Assembly: GCA_015488535.1 (NCBI GenBank)
Contig: WFNP01000079.1
Coordinates: forward strand, 1 to 32,888
Length of the DNA stretch: 32,888 bases
Reading direction: 5' to 3'
Origin: Nitratifractor sp.
GTDB taxonomy: Bacteria > Campylobacterota > Campylobacteria > Campylobacterales > Sulfurovaceae
A program made the translations under genes and the position numbers. This document shows, piece after piece, positions 6,287 to 13,603 of this stretch; position 1 is the stretch's first letter, and each line of letters begins with the position of its first letter. The notes below the pieces were generated by a model. That model was not told the DNA's origin, made no database searches, and saw only the letters and a list, made by a program, of their open reading frames with translations.

Positions 6287-7759
6287 TTATTCTGGGATTA
6301 AAGTCCAGCCCGGATTGAGCTTGGCTTTATAGATGAACAGGTGATGTAGGATATGCTTAATCCAGTGTCCTGCAAGACCAATTTCACCAAATGTATAATC
6401 CAAATCTCTACCGATTCCCGGATACTTCTCAAAATCAGGAACAACAGGATACACAGTAAGTGCAGCTGCAATACCATTTGTAAGACTTTTACCGGCAGAT
6501 GCTACACATGCTGCACCCATTTCTGCCATAGAAGCTTCGTGAAGTTTTGCACCACTTCCTTCTCTAATCAAATCACATACACTGTGAGCTACTGCCTTAC
6601 CGATAATACCAGATGGCATACCTGTTCTTGGAGGAGTAGGATTGATTGGAGTACCCTTTGGACTCTTCATAGGCTTAGAGATTAGATGTGGTGGAGCAAA
6701 TGCAATACCTGCTGCAAAGATATTTTTGTAATCAGGGTTTTGATAAGTTCTTGGCCAATCACTAGCTTTCCACTCTTCATAAGGCTTAGCAGTATAATCA
6801 GCATCAACTTTCAAGAATCCGTTTGGAGCAAAGATTTTACTTGTGATATCTTCACCTTTTTTATCATAAGCTTTTAGACCTACACCGGCAAATGGAGGGA
6901 TAAGCATTGCAAAATCAAACTCCATTTCACCCTCTGTTCCATCCAACTGCTCATAGTGAAGTTTACCCTCTTCTACTTTGCTTACATGAGCTCCTATTGT
7001 CCAGTCAATTCCTCTTTCAACATAAAGAGACTCAGCAAATATTTTAGAACTGGCTGCATATCCACCTCTTTTGATATGAAGACCACCGATACCGAAATCT
7101 CCAAGGAAAGACTCATTTGATAGCCATCTGATATCGAGCATATCTCTTACACCGGCTTTTTGAGCTTCAAACTCAATATTGAAGATATACTCAAATGCCG
7201 CACCCTGACATGTACACATACCATGACCGGTTCCTATTACAATCTTTTGCTTTTGACCCTGTCTTGCTTTTTCAAATATTTTTCTAAGCTCACCATTTGC
7301 ATGAACTGCGTGATCAGCTGTACATACAGATACAGTATGAGGTCCGATATTTCCGTTGCCGTCACCAAGACCAGGAGTTGCATCAAAGTTTAGTTTTGGA
7401 CCTGTTGCATTGATAAGATAGTCATAAGTAATCTCTTCTGTCTGACCCTCTTTGCCCTGTCCTGTATATTCTATTGTAATATAAGGCTTATCATTGCCCT
7501 CTTTACCTTCCGGATGAATTGATACTGCTTTAGCCTGTCTGTAATCAATTCCTGCTTTTTGATAAACAGGAGCAAGAGGAAATACTACATCCTCTTTTTT
7601 CATCTGTCCAACACCTACCCAAATATTGGAAGGTATCCAGTTCCAATTGCTGTTTGGAGTAACTACTACTACTTCGTGAGCATCACCCAGCCATTCTTTG
7701 GCAAAAGTGGCTGCTGTATGTCCTGCAACACCGCCACCCATAACTACTACTCTAGCCAT
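6287..7759 (-). CDS. sqr: Sulfide:quinone oxidoreductase family flavoprotein
   Basis: A peripheral membrane flavoprotein that oxidises sulfide to polysulfide or sulfur and passes electrons to quinone. The FAD-binding motif VVVMGGGVAGHTAA lies at the N-terminus. Three candidate redox cysteines are Cys146, Cys182/184 (GMCTCQGAAFEYI) and Cys418 (GAACVASAGK), matching the spacing idea of three conserved SQR cysteines. The C-terminus has aromatic, basic helices (GHWIKHILHHLFIYKAK), typical for membrane attachment. The length of 490 residues is longer than the classic about 430; the SQR subtype was not assigned. An in-frame start 15 codons upstream exists, but an AAAGGA site lies just before the ATG at 7759. 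The 57-aa gene follows 17 nt downstream; sdhB is 104 nt upstream. A related flavocytochrome-type flavoprotein is the alternative. Confidence 0.87.
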   Translation of the reverse strand: MARVVVMGGGVAGHTAATFAKEWLGDAHEVVVVTPNSNWNWIPSNIWVGVGQMKKEDVVFPLAPVYQKAGIDYRQAKAVSIHPEGKEGNDKPYITIEYTGQGKEGQTEEITYDYLINATGPKLNFDATPGLGDGNGNIGPHTVSVCTADHAVHANGELRKIFEKARQGQKQKIVIGTGHGMCTCQGAAFEYIFNIEFEAQKAGVRDMLDIRWLSNESFLGDFGIGGLHIKRGGYAASSKIFAESLYVERGIDWTIGAHVSKVEEGKLHYEQLDGTEGEMEFDFAMLIPPFAGVGLKAYDKKGEDITSKIFAPNGFLKVDADYTAKPYEEWKASDWPRTYQNPDYKNIFAAGIAFAPPHLISKPMKSPKGTPINPTPPRTGMPSGIIGKAVAHSVCDLIREGSGAKLHEASMAEMGAACVASAGKSLTNGIAAALTVYPVVPDFEKYPGIGRDLDYTFGEIGLAGHWIKHILHHLFIYKAKLNPGWTLIPE

Positions 7760-7863
7760 GCCTATCCTTTCGATTGATTTTTTGAATGTATCAATTCTAT
7801 GCAAAATTTGTTTAAAAGTGAATTAAAACTCTAGATTTTCATACAAGATAAGAAAAAATAATA

Positions 7864-8562
7864 TTATAAAAATCCAGAAGTCCCAAAATTCATACTCATC
7901 ATATTAGGGTCACTAAATCCTGCTTGCATACTAAGTGAGCGGAGATTTAGTATATCAGATTTTGGGTCTATATTTTGAGGACATACAGCCGTGCACTCTC
8001 CGCACAGTGTGCAATCCCATACGCCATTTTGCTGTATAGCGTTGATAAGAGTCATACTGTCTCCCTCTCTTTTGTCCACAGCATATCTGTATGCTCTGCT
8101 CAAAGAAAAAGGTCCCAAAAAGTCGCTGTTTACTGCAAATACCGGACAGGCAGAGTAGCAACTGTCACATAAAATACAGTCACTTTGTCTCTCATTTGCT
8201 TTTTCGTCATTAGCCGTAAGTATCTCATCTTTATAAGTATGAAGATAGGCATTTGCTCTTTTCAATGTCTCTTTTGTTCTACTCTTATCGACTTTCAGGT
8301 CTTTTTGTATATCGTGATACCTAAGTGGTGCTATAACATCTGTATCCTCCACGGTAGTAGAACATGCCAATACCTCTTTACCGTTTTTCATTACGGCACA
8401 GGCTCCACATACACCGCTCCTGCAACCGCTGGAGAATGTGAGTGTCGGGTCAATATTTTCTTTGATATGATAGAGTGCATTCAAAAGAGTTGTTACTCTA
8501 TCAATGTGAAACTCTTTTTTGTATGTTTTAGTGCCGTTGAATCTATTAATAGTTATCTTCAT
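7864..8562 (-). CDS. sdhB: Succinate dehydrogenase/fumarate reductase iron-sulfur subunit, two-[4Fe-4S] type
   Basis: The electron-transfer subunit of an SdhA/FrdA-type complex. An N-terminal [2Fe-2S] ferredoxin domain carries Cys47, Cys52, Cys55 and Cys67. The second domain has Cys129-xx-Cys132-xx-Cys135-xxx-Cys139-Pro. The third motif is Cys184-xx-Cys187-xx-Cys190-xxx-Cys194-Pro. In classical SdhB/FrdB the residue at Cys187 is not cysteine and the site holds [3Fe-4S]; the extra Cys points to a second [4Fe-4S], as known for type E succinate:quinone reductases, Wolinella/Campylobacter SdhB (MfrB) and thiol:fumarate reductases. Its 232 residues are of normal length. The ATG overlaps the stop of a 19-codon ORF, and its own ribosome binding site is weak. 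sdhA lies upstream; no anchor subunit gene follows. Confidence 0.93.
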   Translation of the reverse strand: MKITINRFNGTKTYKKEFHIDRVTTLLNALYHIKENIDPTLTFSSGCRSGVCGACAVMKNGKEVLACSTTVEDTDVIAPLRYHDIQKDLKVDKSRTKETLKRANAYLHTYKDEILTANDEKANERQSDCILCDSCYSACPVFAVNSDFLGPFSLSRAYRYAVDKREGDSMTLINAIQQNGVWDCTLCGECTAVCPQNIDPKSDILNLRSLSMQAGFSDPNMMSMNFGTSGFL

Positions 8563-8618
8563 TCTCTATACTCTTTAACTACTTTTTTTATTAAAATATC
8601 TCTTGTAGTTCTTATCAT
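8559..8618 (-). CDS. 19-codon mini-ORF translationally coupled to sdhB
   Basis: Between sdhA and sdhB the sequence GGGAGGTAGAAAAG precedes an ATG at 8618. The frame reads MIRTTRDILIKKVVKEYRE and stops at TGA (8559-8561), which overlaps the sdhB ATG. sdhB has no strong ribosome binding site of its own, so ribosomes that finish this mini-ORF probably restart on sdhB. The peptide is basic and short and may have no function beyond coupling. It could also be a remnant of a longer gene. Confidence 0.5.
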   Translation of the reverse strand: MIRTTRDILIKKVVKEYRE

Positions 8619-8644
8619 CTTTTCTACCTCCCTGCTTTTATCTT

Positions 8645-10255
8645 TCAATTTTCTTTTTTATCCATCTCTATTGATAAATTTCCTTGCTTTATCGATACAG
8701 TCACAGTATAAGCTTTTTCTTCACTTTTGGGATAATCACTGCGGTAATGAGCCCCTCTACTCTCTTTTCTTGCGATTGCACTCTTTAGTAAAATTTGTGC
8801 AATATATAAAGAGTTTTTGATTTCTATATAGTCAGTTACACTCTCAGAGTATATAGTATCCAATCCTGCAACAGAGCATTTTTCAAATCTGCCTTTAAAC
8901 TCTTCTAATTTCTCAAGAGCTGTTTTTAATCCCTCTTCATCCCTGATAATACCGGCAGATTCAAACAGCATCTTCCCTAACTCTTTGCGGATAGCGTATA
9001 TATCTTTGATATCACCATCTGCTAAATTTAAATAGTCATCTTTTTTCACAAAAGAGGAGTTTTTTATCTCATTGCTCTCTTTGAGATTTGATAGTGCCGA
9101 TTTTGCAGCCTCTTCACCAAATGCCACAATCTCTAGCAAAGAGTTTCCTCCTAGTCTGTTTGCTCCATGCACTCCTGCTTCTGAGCATTCACCCACAGCG
9201 TAACAGTTTTTTAGTCCCTCTATCTCAAATTTTTCATTTACGGCAATTCCTCCCATGGTGTAGTGAACTGTTGGTGAAATTGGAATTAACTCTTTGGATG
9301 GGTCTATTCCGGCATGGATTTTACACAGATGAAGCTCTTGGGGCATAAGATGCTCTATCTTTTTGATTCCAAAATGACGGATATCAAGATATACTGATTT
9401 ACCCTCAGCAATTTTGTTAAATATTGCCCTGGCTACCTCATCTCTAGGAGCAAGTTCATCAATAAATCTATTGCCATCCTCATCTACTAAATATCCGCCC
9501 TCTCCTCTGGCACTCTCACTTATAAGTATATGCGACTCTTTTAAGGCTGTGGGGTGGAACTGGACAAACTCCATACTTCTAAGCACTCCTCCTGCTCTCA
9601 AAGCTGAAGCTATACCATCACCCGTAGAACCGTAGGCATTGGTGGTGTATCCGTGATATATTGCACCAAATCCTCCGGTAGCCAGTATTACAGATTTTGC
9701 TTTGATTGTAACAATATCAGCACTGGCTATATCCCAAAAGAGAGCTCCTGATACTTTGCCATCTTGTGATATTAAATCCAGTAGCATAAGCTCAGAGCGG
9801 ATATCTATATCCATAGCCAATGCTCTATCATATAGGGTATGCAAAATTTTTAAGCCTGTATAATCCTGGGCATAACAGGCTCTTTTCCTACTTGCTCCAC
9901 CAAGCTTTCTTTGTGCTATTGATGAAAGGGGAGTAGAAGCATTATCTACTCTTGAAAACGGCACTCCGTATCTTTCTAATCTCTCTATCGTTTGGGGTGC
10001 TTTTTCACAAAGTTTTCTTATCATCTCTTTATTGCCCAAAGAGTGAGAGGCTTTGAGGGTATCTTCTATATGAAGAGCAGGTGAATCCTCCTCTATATTT
10101 CCCAATGCGGCATTTATACCGCCTTGAGCCATTACTGTTTGAGACTGTGTCGGCAATCTTTTGGTAGCTACTACTACATTGGCTCCCTCTTCTTTGGCTG
10201 TAAGTGCGGCACTAAGACCCGCTCCTGCTGCTCCGATTATTAGAATATCTATCAT
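8645..10255 (-). CDS. sdhA: Succinate dehydrogenase/fumarate reductase flavoprotein subunit (non-covalent FAD type)
   Basis: A FAD enzyme interconverting fumarate and succinate, or a close relative in the FrdA/SdhA/L-aspartate oxidase family. Visible motifs are the FAD-binding IDILIIGAAGAG (2-13), MAQGGINAALG (42-52), HPTALKE, ESARGEGG, the catalytic-arginine region APRDEVARA, VHYTMGGI, GANRLGGNSLLE and, near the C-terminus, ESRGAHYRSDYP. The residue that usually binds FAD covalently (His in RSHT) is Gln39 in QSQT. There is no signal peptide, so it is cytoplasmic. An upstream in-frame start would add 16 residues inside the previous gene; the ATG at 10255, 1 nt after that gene's stop with GGAG about 10 nt before it, is preferred. 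Pairing with sdhB argues for SdhA/FrdA over NadB. Confidence 0.88.
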   Translation of the reverse strand: MIDILIIGAAGAGLSAALTAKEEGANVVVATKRLPTQSQTVMAQGGINAALGNIEEDSPALHIEDTLKASHSLGNKEMIRKLCEKAPQTIERLERYGVPFSRVDNASTPLSSIAQRKLGGASRKRACYAQDYTGLKILHTLYDRALAMDIDIRSELMLLDLISQDGKVSGALFWDIASADIVTIKAKSVILATGGFGAIYHGYTTNAYGSTGDGIASALRAGGVLRSMEFVQFHPTALKESHILISESARGEGGYLVDEDGNRFIDELAPRDEVARAIFNKIAEGKSVYLDIRHFGIKKIEHLMPQELHLCKIHAGIDPSKELIPISPTVHYTMGGIAVNEKFEIEGLKNCYAVGECSEAGVHGANRLGGNSLLEIVAFGEEAAKSALSNLKESNEIKNSSFVKKDDYLNLADGDIKDIYAIRKELGKMLFESAGIIRDEEGLKTALEKLEEFKGRFEKCSVAGLDTIYSESVTDYIEIKNSLYIAQILLKSAIARKESRGAHYRSDYPKSEEKAYTVTVSIKQGNLSIEMDKKEN

Positions 10256-10256
10256 G

Positions 10257-11192
10257 CTATTTTGACTCCATAAACTCTTGAATATTTTTTGCAATTCCTT
10301 CAATCAATCTAACTCTAGCCTCTTTTGAGGTCCAGGCAATATGTGGAGTGATTAAAAGTCTATCTTTATTTTGAATATTCATTAAAGGATTGTTCTTTTC
10401 AATTGGCTCTTTTGATACTACATCCAATCCCGCATATATATCTCTGCTATCCAGCTCGTTTGCCAAAGCCTCTTCATTTATAATTCCGCCTCTTCCAAGA
10501 TTTAAAATAATTGCTCCCTCTTTTAGTAAAGAGAGTTCATCTTTGCCGATTAGATTTTGGGTATTTTCATTTAGTGGTGCATGAATTGAGATAATATCGC
10601 TCTCTTTTAGCAACTCTTTTAATTCTTTGTGAGGATATTTGTCGCTGTGGGGATTTTTGCTTGTAGAGTAGTAGCTAAGTGTTGCACCAAAACTAGAAGC
10701 CACCTCAGCTACTCTATCTCCAATTGACCCAAGACCGATAATTCCCCATTTCATATTGGCAATTTCACCAAATCCTTTGCCAATATGCGTAAATATACCG
10801 CTTTGGCTCCATTTGCCACTTTTTACAAATTCATCATAATATTTGACTCTTTCAAGCAGATAAAAAAGCATCGAAAATGTATGTTGAACGACACTCTCGG
10901 TAGAGTATCCGGCTACATTTTTTACTTCAATCCCCATTCCTTTGGCAGCTTTCAGATCTACATTATTCATCCCGGTTGCTGCTATACAGATGAGTTTGAG
11001 TTTTGTAGCCATCATCATTGTCTCTCTGTCTATCACAACTTTGTTGGTTATGATAATTTCAGCATCTTTGATTCTCTCATTGACCTCATTTGGGCTTGTC
11101 TTTTCATATATCTGTAATTTTCCAAATTGCTCAAAAATGCTTAAATCAATATCACCACCCAGCGTAATTGCATCTAGTATTACTATCTTCAT
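10257..11192 (-). CDS. D-2-hydroxyacid dehydrogenase (glycerate/hydroxypyruvate reductase-like)
   Basis: An NAD(P)-dependent oxidoreductase that reduces a 2-oxoacid to the D-2-hydroxyacid. The 311 residues match the family. The N-terminal catalytic half contains AATGMNNVDL (71-80). The nucleotide-binding motif is GLGSIG (153-158), and the catalytic triad is Arg234 (LGRGG), Glu262 (KEPIE) and His284 (TPHIAW). The overall pattern is close to glycerate dehydrogenase (HprA), but the substrate cannot be read from sequence. It lies 2 nt after the YjbQ gene and 1 nt before the sdhA start, so it is tightly embedded in the operon. A role linked to glycerate/serine or to organic-acid supply is inference. 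Confidence 0.88.
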   Translation of the reverse strand: MKIVILDAITLGGDIDLSIFEQFGKLQIYEKTSPNEVNERIKDAEIIITNKVVIDRETMMMATKLKLICIAATGMNNVDLKAAKGMGIEVKNVAGYSTESVVQHTFSMLFYLLERVKYYDEFVKSGKWSQSGIFTHIGKGFGEIANMKWGIIGLGSIGDRVAEVASSFGATLSYYSTSKNPHSDKYPHKELKELLKESDIISIHAPLNENTQNLIGKDELSLLKEGAIILNLGRGGIINEEALANELDSRDIYAGLDVVSKEPIEKNNPLMNIQNKDRLLITPHIAWTSKEARVRLIEGIAKNIQEFMESK

Positions 11193-11194
11193 AT

Positions 11195-11608
11195 CTATTC
11201 TCCTATCAATGTTATAGCTATCTCTCTGCGGTTTTTTTCTTTTCTGTGCTCAAGCAGATAGATTCCTTGCCAGATACCCATATCGAGTCTGCCTTTACTA
11301 ATTGGTATTGTCAGTGATGAACCTATAAAGATATTTTTCATATGTGCTGGCATATCATCACACCCTTCAAGTGTATGCTTGAAGCCCTCCCAACAATCAG
11401 GTATGAGAGATTGAAGAAAACTCTCAATATCACTTCTGACTATTGGGTCATAATTTTCATTTATAGCCAAAGAGGCTGATGTATGTTTCAAAAATATATT
11501 GGCTATTCCATCACTAATTTCATTTATCTCTTTTTCTATCTCATTGGTGATGAGATAGACTCCTCTTTTGGGTGTAGTGATATGGATACTCTTTTTTATT
11601 ATTTGCAT
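11195..11608 (-). CDS. YjbQ/UPF0047 family protein
   Basis: A 137-residue, single-domain cytoplasmic protein with the family signatures LKHTSASLAINE (about 40-51), the conserved acid and histidine cluster around EGCDDMPAHMK (about 83-93) and GTWQGI-like MGIWQGIYLLEHR (about 111-123). Members are small trimeric beta-barrel proteins; E. coli YjbQ shows weak thiamine-phosphate synthase activity, and the physiological role is not settled. The gene begins 3 nt after the VKOR stop and ends 2 nt before the dehydrogenase start, so it belongs to the same transcript. Confidence 0.92.
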   Translation of the reverse strand: MQIIKKSIHITTPKRGVYLITNEIEKEINEISDGIANIFLKHTSASLAINENYDPIVRSDIESFLQSLIPDCWEGFKHTLEGCDDMPAHMKNIFIGSSLTIPISKGRLDMGIWQGIYLLEHRKEKNRREIAITLIGE

Positions 11609-11611
11609 TGC

Positions 11612-12454
11612 TTAATTTGCACCCTTTTGACAACTTGACTCTTCAAGAGGAGATAGCGAACAGCCACCCTCATCAGGATTTGCATATATATCAGACTCTC
11701 TTAAAGGCATATTCATACTCTCAGGCTCTTTATTGTCTGATACCTCTTTTTTAGATGCTTTTTTAAAATGCTCTATGATATCTCTGTCGCCTCTTAAAAT
11801 TTCTATATTATTATCTTTTTTAATAATTGCTATCGGAATTTGTGTAATACCGAGTGTAGTTGCACTCATTCGTGCATTTGGATTTGAGATATCTATAGGA
11901 TTGTAAGAGATATTTTCATCTTTAAAAAATGCTTTTACCTTTTTGCAGTGTGGACACTTCTCTGAGTGGATTAGATATATTCCATCTTTTGTAACAATAG
12001 GCATATTTTTTGGAATGGACAGTGTGCTAAGAGCTGCAAAAATTGCAATAATTGCAGGGGTTGCATACAAAAGATATCTTCTTTCAGTCAAAAATGCCGT
12101 AAGTAAAAGAAGTGAATATACACCCAGACAGAATTTACAAATCTCCGGATTGGCAAATACCTGAAATCCTATCATTACAGATTCAAACGCTATTGCACTG
12201 TATAAAGATACGAAAAAAAGAGGCTTGAATACTTCATGTTTTGCCCATAAAATAGCAGTAACAAGCATCAGCATACCTGCCGTGATACCCAAAAAATCAA
12301 GATATATCCCGTTGAAATTTAGCAGCGTTGCCGCCATTTTACACCCTGTGCTTTCACAAATAGATGAGTGGTGCAGTTTCATCCATGTCTCTGTGCCTAC
12401 ATATCCTATCAGTATCAAAGGCATAGTAATTGCTGATATCTTTCTGAAATCCAT
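11612..12454 (-). CDS. Vitamin K epoxide reductase homologue fused to thioredoxin-like domain
   Basis: An integral membrane thiol oxidoreductase, the VKOR counterpart of DsbB, which makes disulfides and passes electrons to quinone. Four to five helices fill residues 8-145. Cys33 and Cys38 (SICESTGCK) are the loop pair and Cys106/Cys109 (CKFC) the quinone-site pair. A C-terminal thioredoxin/glutaredoxin-like domain starts near 155 with CPHC (167-170) and has a cis-Pro at TQIP (204-207). The tail carries two further cysteines (265 and 275), which is unusual. It is the first gene of the long minus-strand run; its upstream region contains repeat element B. The N-terminal helix acts as an uncleaved membrane signal. 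Confidence 0.9.
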   Translation of the reverse strand: MDFRKISAITMPLILIGYVGTETWMKLHHSSICESTGCKMAATLLNFNGIYLDFLGITAGMLMLVTAILWAKHEVFKPLFFVSLYSAIAFESVMIGFQVFANPEICKFCLGVYSLLLLTAFLTERRYLLYATPAIIAIFAALSTLSIPKNMPIVTKDGIYLIHSEKCPHCKKVKAFFKDENISYNPIDISNPNARMSATTLGITQIPIAIIKKDNNIEILRGDRDIIEHFKKASKKEVSDNKEPESMNMPLRESDIYANPDEGGCSLSPLEESSCQKGAN

Positions 12455-12468
12455 ATAAAATCCTTAAA

Positions 12469-12587
12469 TTTGGTGATTTGTGTGTTGGTATATCAGTTAT
12501 TGGTGATGGATATAATACTTTTGCACTTCTGAAATAGACTATTAACTTTTCCAATAACCAATACACTAATACACCAATATACTAACA
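12469..12587. repeat. Heptamer inverted-repeat element B (TTGGTTA class)
   Basis: The 198-bp gap between the divergent VKOR and formyltransferase genes is mostly this element. A left arm of TTGGT/TTATTGG units (about 12469-12509) faces a right arm of CCAATAAC/CACTAATACACCAATA units (12551-12587). The two arms pair imperfectly over about 20 bp around an AT-rich centre of about 40 bp. The element must lie in, or next to, both promoters. A TATAAT (12622-12627) downstream of it is a candidate -10 for the plus-strand gene. Confidence 0.75.
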
Positions 12588-12652
12588 TTGCAAATATATC
12601 CAAATAAGGTAATCGAGTCGCTATAATTATTAAAATTTATTGGAGAAGTCAA

Positions 12653-13603
12653 GTGTATCCTCCCGAAATAGACCATAAAATTTTGGAACTAACGAAAAGT
12701 AATGATTATTCAATGGTAATCATCACAGGCAAAGAGCTTCGGCATAAACGATTTGCATACCGGTTGATAGAGGAGTTTGGGGAAAGGGTAGTTGCGTGGT
12801 ATGAATTGGATGAAACTCTGTCATCAAATCATTCAGAAAATAAAAATGTTTCCAACATAGATAATATACTCACGAAAGCCCGTAAAATACCAAAATGGGT
12901 ATACAGACAGACAGCAACTTCGTTTTTTGCTAAAATTTTTTCACTTTTTAATGATATATACTATCGCTTTTTTGTCATCAGGGGAGTTTACAAGAGAATG
13001 AGAGTGGCTGAAGAGAGACTCTTTGCAGTGGAGGTATCCAAAATCCGAAACAGTACAGATATTACTCCGATAAAGATAGCTCCGTCATCGGTCCACAGTT
13101 CAGAATTTATAGAGACTGTCAGGCAGATATCGCCCTATTTTATTTTAACACTCAGCGGTCCTCTTTATAAAGATGAGTTATTGAATTGTGCCAAAGGTGT
13201 AGCACTCAATCAGCATGCCGGACACTCACCTGACTACAAAGGCAGCAATACGATACACTGGGCTTTGTATCACAGAGATTTATACAGAGTCAGTTCGACT
13301 GTTCATATTACTGCTTCCGGTGCTGACAGCGGAGCGATTTTAAGGCGTTCACAGGTTGCAATGTTCCCTGAAGATGATATAGAGACTGTTTTTATCCGTT
13401 CGGTAGCACTTGGGACAGAATTGATGATAGAGTCTATCAAAGAGATCATCGAAAATCAAACTGTAATAATATTCCCTCAACCCAAATATGTCGGCAGGAC
13501 ATATCTGAATAGAGAGTTGAATTTCAAGATTATGAAAGCTATATACAGAGATTTTAGAAACGGTTGGCTCAGGGATGCTTTGGATAAAAGGAGGATATAT
13601 TGA
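12653..13603 (+). CDS. Formyltransferase-fold protein
   Basis: A 316-residue cytoplasmic protein whose middle and C-terminal part match the N10-formyltetrahydrofolate-dependent formyltransferase domain. The catalytic triad is visible as Asn186 and His188 (LNQHAGHSPDYKG) and Asp225 (SGADSGAI). The first 50 residues form a Rossmann-like half, interrupted by a long insert (about 55-125) rich in basic and aromatic residues. It starts with GTG after TTGGAGAAG. It ends coupled to a NodB-type deacetylase (2-3 nt overlap). The pair recalls the ArnA-formyltransferase/ArnD-deformylase couple, which acts on an aminosugar, but no other Arn genes are here. It is too divergent to be fmt. CGT/CGA/CGG arginine codons are more common than in neighbours, which hints at transfer. 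The substrate is unknown. Confidence 0.82.
   Translation: MYPPEIDHKILELTKSNDYSMVIITGKELRHKRFAYRLIEEFGERVVAWYELDETLSSNHSENKNVSNIDNILTKARKIPKWVYRQTATSFFAKIFSLFNDIYYRFFVIRGVYKRMRVAEERLFAVEVSKIRNSTDITPIKIAPSSVHSSEFIETVRQISPYFILTLSGPLYKDELLNCAKGVALNQHAGHSPDYKGSNTIHWALYHRDLYRVSSTVHITASGADSGAILRRSQVAMFPEDDIETVFIRSVALGTELMIESIKEIIENQTVIIFPQPKYVGRTYLNRELNFKIMKAIYRDFRNGWLRDALDKRRIY

Noticed and set aside
8185-8820. Plus-strand open frame of 211 codons antisense to sdhB/sdhA
   Set aside because: It covers the sdhA-sdhB junction on the other strand, its composition is low-complexity hydrophobic, and no family pattern is seen, while the minus-strand genes are unmistakable.
10256-10303. Earlier sdhA start adding 16 residues
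   Set aside because: It lies within the coding sequence of the dehydrogenase, and the FAD motif begins right after the ATG at 10255, which has a suitable upstream GGAG.
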